Source of the DNA: a virus
Reading direction: 5' to 3' (one strand)
Virus record (IMG/VR): IMGVR_UViG_3300022925_000050
Coordinates: 1 to 43,619 of that record
Length of the DNA: 43,619 nucleotides
Below the pieces are notes generated by a model. The model was not told the origin of the DNA. It did no database searches and worked only from the letters and a program-made list of their open reading frames with translations. The position numbers and the translations under genes are program-made. Positions 7,910-16,249 of the stretch are shown piece after piece. Position 1 is the stretch's first letter, and every line of letters begins with the position of its first letter.

Positions 7910-8234
7910 CTAAAAATTCCCTAAATTTCTTAATCTTTTTCTTTGCAAAATTATAACCTTTTTTTTCAGTTCCTGCAACTATTTTATCCTCTTTTGGTTT
8001 GTATAAAAACCTACTTAATTCTTTTTTCAAATACTGCTCTCCATCTTTCGAGAGAAACCAAGCTAGACTATTTAAATCAAACGGTTGCTTGACCATATTT
8101 AAAAAATCAACCGGATATTTTTCAAAAATATCCTTTGCTAATTTCTGCTCTCTTGCGTAAACCACTTTCACAGAAGGGTTTATCATTTTTTTGATGAAAG
8201 CCTTTCTTTCCTTAAAGAATGTTGGTTTTTTCAT
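7902..8234 (-). CDS. small basic hypothetical protein upstream of recA
   Basis: This is a 110-residue, lysine-rich protein of unknown function (MKKPTFFKERKAFIKK at the start; C-terminal KKGYNFAKKKIKKFREFLDE). The start at 8234 overlaps the GT9-part gene by 23 bases; an alternative ATG at 8288 would overlap by 77. Its stop is inside the recA start. High positive charge and linkage to recA suggest a nucleic-acid-binding partner, which is inference. Confidence 0.55.
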   Translation of the reverse strand: MKKPTFFKERKAFIKKMINPSVKVVYAREQKLAKDIFEKYPVDFLNMVKQPFDLNSLAWFLSKDGEQYLKKELSRFLYKPKEDKIVAGTEKKGYNFAKKKIKKFREFLDE

Positions 8235-9390
8235 TGATGCTAATTTCTTGATGTTCTTCAAGATAACACATGAAATAAGGAAGGTCAAGCCAAAAGTTTA
8301 AATCATTTTTTGGATCACCCAAGAACGTATGAACTTTATCTCCAATAATATAAAATTTTCCAGAAAATGCCTTTATGTCTCCGACATTTATTTTATCGCC
8401 TATTTCCTTCTTTAATTTTTTGGCCTTTTTGTTGTCATCATCCAACTCTATCTCGTAATTAAAATACTTGTTTCTAAATTCTTTTAATTTCGATTTGCGC
8501 TTGAGTCTTAATCTAAATTCAATTCCAGAACTTTTTAATGACTCCAAAAAATCAGGGTCAAATTCTTTTGAAGAATATTGAATTTGATCTATTTTTGCGC
8601 CAAAGTTTTGTAAAAATACTTTTGATATAGGCTTGTCTGTCTTGATGGATAATTTCTTATCTGTTTGTTGTAAAATTTGAAGCAGAATATTTTCATTAAA
8701 AACTTTATCCATTCTAACTCTAATTTTGCAATCTTCAGGAATATTTACTTTCGGTATCTCAACTGGTATAATATCAACAGTTTTGTGCAAGAATTTATCT
8801 CCAATATAAATTGTTTTAATACTTTTCCAAGAATCAAAATTTAATTTTTTAAACACTTCGTTTGCTATCTCTTCAGGTTTGATGATGTCAATTTTTTTAG
8901 GGTCTTCGTTGTAAGAATAAGAAGGCCTATCTCCATTTCTATGTGATTCTATAGTTTTTGATTTAGATTGATTCCACATTGGCTTGCAGCTACTTTCGTA
9001 AGTGTGGGCATACAGACTTACAGTTGGGATATTATAAGCAGAAGCCACATGAACGGGGCAAGAGTCTATTCCAACATGGCATTTCGCGTTTTCAACTAAA
9101 AAGAACATCTGATGCATAGATGTTTTATTCATAAATAAATCCACACCATTTATTTTTGGGTCTTCCTGTGTTCCAACTTGAATTATTTTAATACCTCGCT
9201 TTTCTAATTCGCGCTTTAAAATCGAAACGACTTCAGGCCAATAACTATAATTTTTTGCAGGAACTTTATTGCTAGTATGTATAGTTATATAATTTTCAAA
9301 TGGGATAGGCACAAAATGGCTTCGAATAGAAGGTTTATGTTCTATTTGCACTCCCAAATCTTTTGCATAAAGCTCTAATAAATGACTCAT
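8212..9390 (-). CDS. glycosyltransferase family 9, C-terminal (nucleotide-sugar) domain plus extra domain
   Basis: This is a 392-residue protein. Residues 1-160 form the second Rossmann domain of GT9 (heptosyltransferase-like) enzymes: YITIHTSNKVPAKNYSYWP, then KIIQVGTQED, then the donor-site block CHVGIDSCPVHVASAYNIP followed by TVSLYAHT. The first Rossmann domain is absent; it is found at the end of the preceding gene, and the two genes join with an ATGA overlap, so this looks like a GT9 enzyme broken between its domains. About 200 further residues (ending KFYIIGDKVHTFLGDP...DLNFWLDLPYF) form an uncharacterised C-terminal domain. The acceptor is unknown. Confidence 0.7.
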   Translation of the reverse strand: MSHLLELYAKDLGVQIEHKPSIRSHFVPIPFENYITIHTSNKVPAKNYSYWPEVVSILKRELEKRGIKIIQVGTQEDPKINGVDLFMNKTSMHQMFFLVENAKCHVGIDSCPVHVASAYNIPTVSLYAHTYESSCKPMWNQSKSKTIESHRNGDRPSYSYNEDPKKIDIIKPEEIANEVFKKLNFDSWKSIKTIYIGDKFLHKTVDIIPVEIPKVNIPEDCKIRVRMDKVFNENILLQILQQTDKKLSIKTDKPISKVFLQNFGAKIDQIQYSSKEFDPDFLESLKSSGIEFRLRLKRKSKLKEFRNKYFNYEIELDDDNKKAKKLKKEIGDKINVGDIKAFSGKFYIIGDKVHTFLGDPKNDLNFWLDLPYFMCYLEEHQEISINEKTNIL

Positions 9391-11309
9391 CTTTCGAAAT
9401 TTGTTGAATATAAGTTGAATTGAAATTCTTCGTCTTCTGGACCATGTAAATAATTAAGAAATCTTTGACTGCCAACAAACGGCAAGTAAGCTATATCTGC
9501 ATATCCTTTATATTCTCCTTTTCCTTCCCAAAAAAGGAAGTTATCCATTCCGTTTTGATAAGGAATCAGGTTCTCAATATCTGGATGAGAACTTATCATA
9601 GGATAAAACTTAGGGTCTGTAACGAAATAGATTTTGTGTTCCTTGTGTTTCTTTTTTAAATTAGAAATTAAGGAATTAACAAGTAATACATCTCCCGCGC
9701 TTTCTGGCATTACGACAACTACTCTTTTTTCGTCTTCTTCAGAAAAGAAGTCTTCGATTTTTGATTTCTTCTTTGTTAACTCTTCTTTTTTCTCTAATGC
9801 GGTTTTTTTTAAAAAATTAAACAATGCTTGTCTTCCATTTTTCTTAATAATTTCACACGCCTTTTCAACCTCTATATCTTTTTCTGACAATTTTTTATCG
9901 AAAAATCCTTTATAAACAAGGGCGACCCATTTTTCGTCACTTACGTTTTTGTCAACTTCTATTGAGAACTCGCAATTTGGAATTGTATCTTCAAAATCAA
10001 AATCCCAATCAGTTTTTCCTAGTTCTAGAAATATTTCCTTTAATCTGCCTACTGCCTTTTCTACAGAAAACCTTTGTGAAACGCAATTGATAGCATTTTC
10101 AACTAATGTATGTTTATCTAATTTAGATAAATTCTTGACCTTTTCTAAATTTTCTGCAATAGAAGTTGGAAGTGTAGTAGCCTTAATGAATTGAGTTAAA
10201 GGTTCTCTATAAGAGACCCATTTTAGAGGCATTCCTCCGTCCTTTTCATAGCAGGAATCTGTCCCGCAAGAATACTCAGTGGCTAAAGTTATTAATCCAG
10301 CACTTTTTGCTTCTTGAATTGGAAGCTCTTGCCCTCCGCTCGTAAACGGATGACAATAAACATCCATTAAGTTGTAAATTTCATTTAACTGCTCTTCTGA
10401 AACTCCAAAGCCGTTATTTTTTGTTACTTGTCCTTTTTCTATGCCGCAGCAATCACAAGTTATTTCCTCTCCTTGGTATGGTTTAATGGAATAATCCTTG
10501 CAAGACCTGCAAATATAGGTTGCCAAAATGTCATTTTTATCTAAATTTAATTCATTAATGTATTTTTCAATATCCCACGCATTTGCATTATGTGGCCAAT
10601 CTGTATGTAAAAGTAATTTTGCGTTTTTACCAGATTCTGTTTCTTTGAATAACTTAAAGCCCTCAAGGAGATTTGGAACGGATTTTCTTAATTGATTTTT
10701 AAAGACGAAGCCTATAAGGAATGATTCATCAACTGAATGTTTTTTTCTAAGCTCTTCTCTATTCTTTAACGGGAAGAAGGAAGAGTAATCAATTGCGCCG
10801 TGAACTGTTTCTACATCGAACCCTCTTTTGGACATTTCCTCTTCTGCGAAAGAAGCCCATACTAAAAATTTGTTAACCTTTGGAGCTAACCAGTAAGCTT
10901 GATCTAAAATTGGAGAACTATCTAGAGTGGTCCAAATAACTGTATTTAGTTTGTCAAACCATTTCTTTTTTACCCAATCGAATGCCCATACATCTTCCAC
11001 ACCAAGAACGATATCTGGCTTTTCTTTTTTGATAATTTGATCAATGGTGAAATTTCCATATTCAGCAAGCCTCTTTTTGTGCTGATCTTGTTCTATTTCT
11101 TGAAGGATTCTTGGATCGTTTGGATAAGTTCCGTAAGATTTCCAAGGAGTCTTTAAATCTGCTGAAAAAGAAACTCCATTAGCCGCCTCTACTACCTCAA
11201 ACCTTTCGTCTTCAGACAATAGCCTTAAAACGTTTTTTGCATTTTTGCCAAAACCAGTTAATGCTCGACTGTAATTACTGTTGAACAGTATCTTGATTTT
11301 TTTGCTCAT
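9387..11309 (-). CDS. GT4 glycosyltransferase fused to the N-terminal domain of a GT9
   Basis: This is a 640-residue protein. Residues 1-430 are a GT-B glycosyltransferase of family 4: N domain ILFNSNYSRALTGFGKN, then IGFVFKNQLRKSVPNLLEGF at the second domain, and the donor-site region CHPFTSGGQELPIQEAKSAG near 319-338. A CxxC...CxxC zinc-ribbon-like insert (C267, C270, C285, C288) lies between the strands of the second domain. Residues 529-640 (RVVVVMPESAGDVLLVNSL, then HPDIENLIPY) are the first Rossmann domain of a GT9; its partner domain starts the next gene. The stop TGA overlaps the next ATG. The gene overlaps the upstream gene by 35 bases. Confidence 0.7.
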   Translation of the reverse strand: MSKKIKILFNSNYSRALTGFGKNAKNVLRLLSEDERFEVVEAANGVSFSADLKTPWKSYGTYPNDPRILQEIEQDQHKKRLAEYGNFTIDQIIKKEKPDIVLGVEDVWAFDWVKKKWFDKLNTVIWTTLDSSPILDQAYWLAPKVNKFLVWASFAEEEMSKRGFDVETVHGAIDYSSFFPLKNREELRKKHSVDESFLIGFVFKNQLRKSVPNLLEGFKLFKETESGKNAKLLLHTDWPHNANAWDIEKYINELNLDKNDILATYICRSCKDYSIKPYQGEEITCDCCGIEKGQVTKNNGFGVSEEQLNEIYNLMDVYCHPFTSGGQELPIQEAKSAGLITLATEYSCGTDSCYEKDGGMPLKWVSYREPLTQFIKATTLPTSIAENLEKVKNLSKLDKHTLVENAINCVSQRFSVEKAVGRLKEIFLELGKTDWDFDFEDTIPNCEFSIEVDKNVSDEKWVALVYKGFFDKKLSEKDIEVEKACEIIKKNGRQALFNFLKKTALEKKEELTKKKSKIEDFFSEEDEKRVVVVMPESAGDVLLVNSLISNLKKKHKEHKIYFVTDPKFYPMISSHPDIENLIPYQNGMDNFLFWEGKGEYKGYADIAYLPFVGSQRFLNYLHGPEDEEFQFNLYSTNFER

Positions 11310-11823
11310 TTCTTTTTTTAATTTCTTTTGCTAACTCAGAGGCGTCAATTGCCATTGCTTGTTTGATGTATGATTCTAGCAATACTTTTAAACATTGACA
11401 CTCTCCACAACTCAAGGATGCTGAAATAAAAATGTCTTTTCCAGTTAATCCAAAAGCAATATCAGATACAGTGTCAACTCGATGGCCTTTGGAGCCTTCT
11501 TGTCCAAACTGTCTTTTCTTTGTCCACGGCGCGAATTTAATCCAAACTCCGCTATCTCCGTTTTTGTGATAAGTTTGAAATGGGATTCCAGTCAAAATAG
11601 TATGAAGCATTTCACCAGCCTCCGTTGGGTTAATCATCACGCTTTTTTTATTAGCATAATCAAATACAGCTACTTGTTTTTCTTGATTAAATCCTTTTTG
11701 TGGAACTAATTCAACAAACAACCTTTCTTGCCAGCGGTCTTTATTATTTTTTACCTTAGAAGTGTTAAAAGAGATTCTTGCCCCTTTATTCGTGCCGTTG
11801 GGCTTAAAAACAGTGTAATTCAT
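11275..11823 (-). CDS. candidate ssDNA-binding protein with Whirly-like features
   Basis: This is a 182-residue protein at the head of the recombination operon. The order of segments resembles the Whirly/PUR-type ssDNA-binding fold: RLFVELVPQ, then VAVFDYANKKSVMINPTEAGEML (compare Whirly 'rqYDWsrKq-fsLSvtEiGtL'), then a strand with YHKNGDSGVWIKFAPW, then DIFISASLSCGECQCLKVLL as a strand and C-terminal helix. No OB-fold SSB gene is seen elsewhere in the window, so this protein could fill that role. The tail is polar (EIKKRNEQKNQDTVQQ). The resemblance is my reading of strand order, not a search result. Confidence 0.4.
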   Translation of the reverse strand: MNYTVFKPNGTNKGARISFNTSKVKNNKDRWQERLFVELVPQKGFNQEKQVAVFDYANKKSVMINPTEAGEMLHTILTGIPFQTYHKNGDSGVWIKFAPWTKKRQFGQEGSKGHRVDTVSDIAFGLTGKDIFISASLSCGECQCLKVLLESYIKQAMAIDASELAKEIKKRNEQKNQDTVQQ

Positions 11824-11842
11824 AATTGTATAGCTTTTAAAG

Positions 11843-11871
11843 AGTATAAAAAAAACTCATACAAAAATCAA
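11843..11871 (-). promoter_or_regulatory. sigma70-type promoter of the recombination operon
   Basis: On the minus strand TTGATT (11866-11871), 17 bases, TATACT (11843-11848). The start codon is 19 bases beyond the -10 box, so the leader would be about 12 bases. Confidence 0.5.
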
Positions 11872-12875
11872 TGGAAAATAAGATTAATCAAAGACAATAC
11901 GAGCCTTATTCTTTAAATACTCCAAGTGGCAATCTTCGTTTTGATGAATTTGTAGAAAGTTTTTCTTGTTATTTGTTGGAATCTTTAACTGGAAATTTTG
12001 ATATAACAGGGAATTTGACAGTTAATAACGGTCAAGTTTTGTTTTCCGATATATCTAACGACATACAAATAGGTTCTAATAATTCTGTCTTAAACTCTTT
12101 GGATTCTATTAACAGCGGTTCTAACTGCGCCATTGTTAATTCTAATGAAAGCTTCTTATCTGGAGATAAGAATACTATAATTGGAGGTTCTGATAACCAA
12201 ATTGTAGATTCTGACGACGCAGCAATTCTTTTTGGAACTCAAGCGATAATATCTAAAAGCACAGGCTCTGCCATCTTAGCAGATGGAAGCTCTTCGCGAG
12301 TAAAGGAGTCTGTTCAAAGAGAAAACTCTCTTACAATAGACTTTAATTCTGGACTTTTTATTAAAAATGATACTTTTGTAGAAGGCTCTCTTTTTTCAAC
12401 TGGAGACTTTTCTATATTCGACTCTGATGTTCACATTAACGCTTCGAACTCTGGACTTTTCAGTGGCGACTTTCAGGTTTTAGGCAATGCTTATCACACT
12501 GGAGTTTCACTTGCAGACTTTGGAGATTTAACATCTAGCAGTGGTGATTTATTGCAAATCATAACTGGAGCAAGTGGGGTGGCCTATGACGACTTAGCTG
12601 CCAGCGGAGCCTCTTTAGAGGCTAAATTATTCTCGACAGGACAAACTTTGGACGGGGCGATGGTAAAGAGGGTCACTCATCAAAACATAACTGGCCCAAA
12701 ATATTTCACAGCCTTAACTGGAGAAAGACTGAATATCGGAGCATCTGGAAGAACTGTCCCTACGGCAAGAACTGCATTTGGAAACAGTGGAGATATAAGT
12801 TTCGACCAAGAATATCTTTATTTATGCACTGGAAGCAGTTCGTGGGCTAGAGTAGCATTATCTTACTGGCCTTAA
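11871..12875 (+). CDS. phage fibre/adhesin-like protein with beta-roll repeats
   Basis: This is a 334-residue protein rich in G, S, N and D. Residues about 55-140 carry short repeats of the trimeric-adhesin head type (IQIGSNNSVLNSLDSINSG, NTIIGGSDNQIVDSDDAAIL), each turn built on I/V-x-x-G/S-x-N. A middle part is built of strand-turn units, and the C terminus (GNSGDISFDQEYLYLCTGS, then SWARVAL) is the kind of closing domain found on phage tail and fibre proteins. It is the only plus-strand gene between two minus-strand blocks and stands apart from the tail operon. It likely binds a host receptor or trims the tail tip. No TTGACA promoter is found upstream, which fits late expression. Confidence 0.6.
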   Translation: MENKINQRQYEPYSLNTPSGNLRFDEFVESFSCYLLESLTGNFDITGNLTVNNGQVLFSDISNDIQIGSNNSVLNSLDSINSGSNCAIVNSNESFLSGDKNTIIGGSDNQIVDSDDAAILFGTQAIISKSTGSAILADGSSSRVKESVQRENSLTIDFNSGLFIKNDTFVEGSLFSTGDFSIFDSDVHINASNSGLFSGDFQVLGNAYHTGVSLADFGDLTSSSGDLLQIITGASGVAYDDLAASGASLEAKLFSTGQTLDGAMVKRVTHQNITGPKYFTALTGERLNIGASGRTVPTARTAFGNSGDISFDQEYLYLCTGSSSWARVALSYWP

Positions 12876-12877
12876 TT

Positions 12878-14521
12878 TTATCCTTCGCAACTTTTACAGT
12901 CATTTAATTTTCTATAGAATGCTTGCGCTGCATTCGTCGAGTGCTGGTAATACAGGCCTTTGATTCCCGACTCCCAAGCGTAAATTAGGAGTTTATTTAT
13001 TTCTTTTGCTGGAGTTTCGGGAGGTATTGTAATATTCAAGCTTTGACCCTGATCAATGTATTTTTGACGCTGCGCCGCTTGAGTTACAATCTCTTTTTGA
13101 GAGATTTCTGCAAAAGTTCTAAACACTTGTTTCTCTTCTTCAGAGAGGCATTTTAATTGCTGGACTGATCCATTATTTCTAAGAATAGAAGCCCAAGTCT
13201 CTTCAGAGTCTTCCCCCTTTTCTCTTAATAATTTTTCTAGAAATGGATTTTTAATTGTAGATTTAAACTTTGCCAAATCTTTAACATAATAATTTGACTT
13301 ATACGGCTCAATACTTTGAGAGACTTGACCAAGAATAAACGCAGAAGAGGTATTTGGGGCTACAGCCATTCTCGTAGCCCATCTCTCTCCATAGCCTTTC
13401 AACAGAGGAGGTTCTCCATACTCTGCTGCCGCTCTTTTTGAAGCTTCCAAGCTTTGTTTGTGGATTGTCTCGAAAACTTCTGCGTTTAGCATTTGAGCCT
13501 CAAGGGACTCAAAAGGAATCATCTTGCTTTGAAGAAGAGAATGATAACCTGTTGCTCCTAACCCGATTGCTCTTTGATTCTCTGAGAATCTAACTGCTCT
13601 CTCTAGGTGTTTTACGCCTTTTGCTTTTTGAATGAATTCCTCTAAAACGGCATCTAAAAATAAGCACAAAACTTCAACAGCATCTGTGTCCTTCCACTCA
13701 TCGTAATTCAGTAAGTTCATGGACGCAAGACAGCATACAAATGATTCGTCTGGAGACGAAGAAAGCTGGATTTCATTACATAAATTTGAAGCATTGATTC
13801 TTCTTCCTTTGTCTTTGTAAACTTGAGGAGCTTGATTATTTGCGTTTCCTACAAAGTGAATATACGGAAGCCCCGTTTCTGATCTAGCTTTAAGCACAGC
13901 AGCCCAAATTTCACGTTTTTCAGTGTCTCCGTCAATCATGGATTTCATCCATTCGTCTTCTACACAAACCCCTGTGAAGAGATGTTGGATAGGATGTCCT
14001 TCTTGTTTGATTTTAAGAAATTCTTTAATATCTCCATGATCAATTGGAAGATAACAAGCCATTGCTCCTCGTCTTACAGAACTTTGCTTGCAAGTGTCAA
14101 CTAAAGTATCAAAAATTTTCATAAAGGAAACGGACCCATCTGACTTGCCTCCTGTCGAAATTTCTGCTCCTCTATGTCTTATGTCTCCAAAGTATGCAGA
14201 AGTGCCTCCTCCCATTTTTGTCATCATGCCGACTTCTGAAGTCGTATCTAAAATAGACTCCATATTATCACTTACGTAGCTTCCAAAGCAAGCGATGGGC
14301 AGACCTCTCTCCTTTCCAAAGTTAGCCCACTCTGGAGAAGAAAATAAGAAGTGACCTTTAGATGTGTAATCTAAAAACTTTTCTACATAACCTTCCTTTT
14401 TTAAAAATCTATTGGCCGTTTTTGCGAGTTCTTCAATTCTTTTCTCTGGACTCTCTCCTTCTGAAAGGTATCCGTTTTCTAGAAAGATTCGTGATTTTTT
14501 ATTAAGCCAAGGGTATTTCAT
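12878..14521 (-). CDS. nrdA: class I ribonucleoside-diphosphate reductase, alpha subunit (short form)
   Basis: This is a 547-residue protein that reduces NDPs to dNDPs with the beta subunit encoded upstream. Key residues: C78 (PIACFGSYV), the block INASNLCNE with N246, C248 and E250, the partner cysteine in FVCCLASMNL (263/264), the radical-path tyrosine pair in GLYYQHST, and a C-terminal redox pair in CKSCEG. It is shorter than E. coli NrdA (about 760 residues): the N-terminal ATP-cone is absent, so dATP feedback is probably lost, a common trait of phage enzymes. It converges with the fibre gene, the two stops being 2 bases apart. Confidence 0.9.
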   Translation of the reverse strand: MKYPWLNKKSRIFLENGYLSEGESPEKRIEELAKTANRFLKKEGYVEKFLDYTSKGHFLFSSPEWANFGKERGLPIACFGSYVSDNMESILDTTSEVGMMTKMGGGTSAYFGDIRHRGAEISTGGKSDGSVSFMKIFDTLVDTCKQSSVRRGAMACYLPIDHGDIKEFLKIKQEGHPIQHLFTGVCVEDEWMKSMIDGDTEKREIWAAVLKARSETGLPYIHFVGNANNQAPQVYKDKGRRINASNLCNEIQLSSSPDESFVCCLASMNLLNYDEWKDTDAVEVLCLFLDAVLEEFIQKAKGVKHLERAVRFSENQRAIGLGATGYHSLLQSKMIPFESLEAQMLNAEVFETIHKQSLEASKRAAAEYGEPPLLKGYGERWATRMAVAPNTSSAFILGQVSQSIEPYKSNYYVKDLAKFKSTIKNPFLEKLLREKGEDSEETWASILRNNGSVQQLKCLSEEEKQVFRTFAEISQKEIVTQAAQRQKYIDQGQSLNITIPPETPAKEINKLLIYAWESGIKGLYYQHSTNAAQAFYRKLNDCKSCEG

Positions 14522-14552
14522 ATTAATTAAAAGTATATGCGGGTTTTTGTCT

Positions 14553-14595
14553 CTGAGTAAGGGGGCGTTGTAGCCTTCACCCCTCCCGCTCTCAG
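14553..14595 (-). other. GC-rich hairpin between nrdB and nrdA
   Basis: The 93-base gap holds a strikingly GC-rich block. Two nested stems are visible: CTGAG/CTCAG (14553-14557 with 14591-14595) and AGGGG/CCCCT (14560-14564 with 14580-14584). No T-run follows on either strand, so a simple terminator is unlikely. It may modulate the nrdB:nrdA ratio by attenuation or RNA processing. Confidence 0.45.
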
Positions 14596-14614
14596 TCGGC
14601 TCCTCTGTGGGAAA

Positions 14615-15601
14615 TTAAAACAAGTCGTCTGCTGTAATGGATTTATTTTTCCTAGAATAAGCTGTTGGTCTCTGGTCAAAGAAATCGTAATGAGCGTCAC
14701 TAAACAGTTCTTCATTAAACCAATTAGTTTTTTCTAGTTCTGATTTATCCACATCGAAGATTGCATCTAATTTTATGCCGATTAACGACTGATTTAAACG
14801 ATCTTTTACAAATTCTTTAACTTGGTCCTTTTTAATAAAGTCTGTGTCTCCATTATCAAAAATCCAATCTAAAACTTTTTCTTCTGCCTTGTATGCTTTT
14901 TGGCAATACTTCACAATTAAAGATTTTAATTCATCTGTAAAAAACTCAGGATGCTCTTCGTGAATTTGGTTAATCAGGAAAGTGCCAAACTGTCCATGAA
15001 TGGCTTCTTCTTTGGATGTCGCAGCTACAACATTATTAATATCTTTTAAGAATTTCCTATGCTTGTTAAAAGACATAATGATAAAGAACTGAGAAAACAG
15101 AGATACATTTTCAATAAAAAGAGAAAACAAAATAATTGACTTTACGAAATTCTCTTCCAGTCTTGCGTTAGAAAATTCTTTATACTTCTTTAAGTAGTTG
15201 TGTCTATCTAAGATGACGGGAGTATCATACATTTTTTCAAACTCTTCATTTAGGCCCATCACTTCTAAAAGGTGGCTGTATGCTCTTTCGTGGCGAACCT
15301 CTGACTCAGAGAAGGTTGCTCCAACCATGTTAATTTCTGGCAAAGGCATGTGAGTATGCAAATGCCCCCAAAAAGTTTTTACGCTAACCTCAATTTGAGA
15401 AATAAGAAGAAGGCACTTCTTTACGATTTCTCTTTGGTAATCATCTAGTTCAGTATGAAATTGCTGAACGTCTGTTGTAAAGTTCCATTCTTTATGAGTC
15501 CAGTAGGACTCGTTTATCGCGTCTGTAAACTCTTCGCATTGCGGATAGTTGAATGGTTTAAAATGCTCTCTTGGTGTAAAAAGGGATTGTGATTTACTCA
15601 T
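14615..15601 (-). CDS. nrdB: class I ribonucleoside-diphosphate reductase, beta subunit
   Basis: This is a 328-residue ferritin-like protein carrying the metal-radical cofactor for NrdA. The ligand set is visible: E71 in ISQIEVSV, E101 and H104 in SESEVRHERAYS, E in FIENVSLF, and E/H in KEEAIHGQFG. The tyrosine Y108, placed E-x-x-H-x-x-x-Y as in E. coli Y122, is present, so a tyrosyl radical is likely. The first ligand is Glu where E. coli NrdB has Asp. The C terminus NKSITADDLF is the usual type of tail that docks into the alpha subunit. The start codon overlaps the stop of the upstream gene by one base (TAATG). Confidence 0.9.
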   Translation of the reverse strand: MSKSQSLFTPREHFKPFNYPQCEEFTDAINESYWTHKEWNFTTDVQQFHTELDDYQREIVKKCLLLISQIEVSVKTFWGHLHTHMPLPEINMVGATFSESEVRHERAYSHLLEVMGLNEEFEKMYDTPVILDRHNYLKKYKEFSNARLEENFVKSIILFSLFIENVSLFSQFFIIMSFNKHRKFLKDINNVVAATSKEEAIHGQFGTFLINQIHEEHPEFFTDELKSLIVKYCQKAYKAEEKVLDWIFDNGDTDFIKKDQVKEFVKDRLNQSLIGIKLDAIFDVDKSELEKTNWFNEELFSDAHYDFFDQRPTAYSRKNKSITADDLF

Positions 15602-16074
15602 TATACTTTGTCTAATTCAGAAATTTTCATATTATAGCAATCACCCCTGACAGTAAAGCCGTTGTCCCCATCTTTGTCTCCCTTTTTCAAAAATCTTGCT
15701 TGCTCAAAATAGTCTTTTGAAGCTTTTACTCCCAAAAACCAACCAACGGTTAAATCGTTTTTCACCCTAACGAAAGCATACATATCACAATCTTGCTTTC
15801 TGCTAAAACCAGATACAGAACAATCGTAATAATCCTTCGGCATTACTGAAGTTTGCTTAGATTTAACGTCGACCTTTGTTCCATCCTCTAATACCAAATC
15901 CCAATCAAACGTATTGCTAATTTTGCCACCCAAGACTTTTTGTGCAATAAACTCTCCAACAAATCCTGCCAAATTTCCGCCCCCGTTTAATATGCTTTTT
16001 CTAATTCGGCCCATTTCTTCTGCCTTTTTTCTGGCATCAATGAGCATTTTTTGAGTTACGGTTACTTCAATCAT
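15601..16074 (-). CDS. PD-(D/E)XK-fold protein, first gene of the nrd operon
   Basis: This is a 157-residue protein. NLAGFVGEFIAQKVLGG supplies the helix-1 Glu, FDWDLVLEDGTKVDVKSKQT the D...DxK pair of a PD-(D/E)XK nuclease, and DMYAFVRVKNDLTVGWFLGV a following core strand pair. Such small proteins are common in phages near nucleotide metabolism; the target is unknown. It has a perfect-spacing TTGACA/TAAAAT promoter 8 bases upstream and is directly followed by nrdB. Confidence 0.6.
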   Translation of the reverse strand: MIEVTVTQKMLIDARKKAEEMGRIRKSILNGGGNLAGFVGEFIAQKVLGGKISNTFDWDLVLEDGTKVDVKSKQTSVMPKDYYDCSVSGFSRKQDCDMYAFVRVKNDLTVGWFLGVKASKDYFEQARFLKKGDKDGDNGFTVRGDCYNMKISELDKV

Positions 16075-16082
16075 TGCTGCCT

Positions 16083-16111
16083 ATTTTACACGATTAATTC
16101 TCGTTTGTCAA
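16083..16111 (-). promoter_or_regulatory. sigma70-type promoter of the nrd operon
   Basis: On the minus strand TTGACA (16106-16111), 17 bases, TAAAAT (16083-16088), 8 bases, ATG (16074). The leader would be about 2 bases. Confidence 0.75.
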
Positions 16112-16170
16112 GATATTAAATAAGAAAAACATTAGGACGCCGCAAGGGTAATTTTAATCCATGTTTTTGT

Positions 16171-16224
16171 AAAAAAACGAGAAGAATGCGTTGGTAAAAA
16201 AAACTGATTAAAGCATTCTTCTCG
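16171..16224 (-). terminator. Rho-independent terminator of the hairpin-array RNA
   Basis: On the minus strand a perfect 12-bp stem, CGAGAAGAATGC (16213-16224) with GCATTCTTCTCG (16178-16189), loop of 23 bases, is followed directly by seven T (16177-16171). Confidence 0.75.
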
Positions 16225-16249
16225 TCCTCCTAGCGAAGCGTAGGAGGCT

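Noticed and set aside
11871-12875. Diversity-generating retroelement acting on the fibre gene
   Set aside because: No reverse transcriptase, template repeat or variable repeat was seen in the window.
14527-14615. tRNA gene in the GC-rich nrdB-nrdA gap
   Set aside because: No acceptor stem, T-loop GTTCRA sequence or cloverleaf spacing on either strand.
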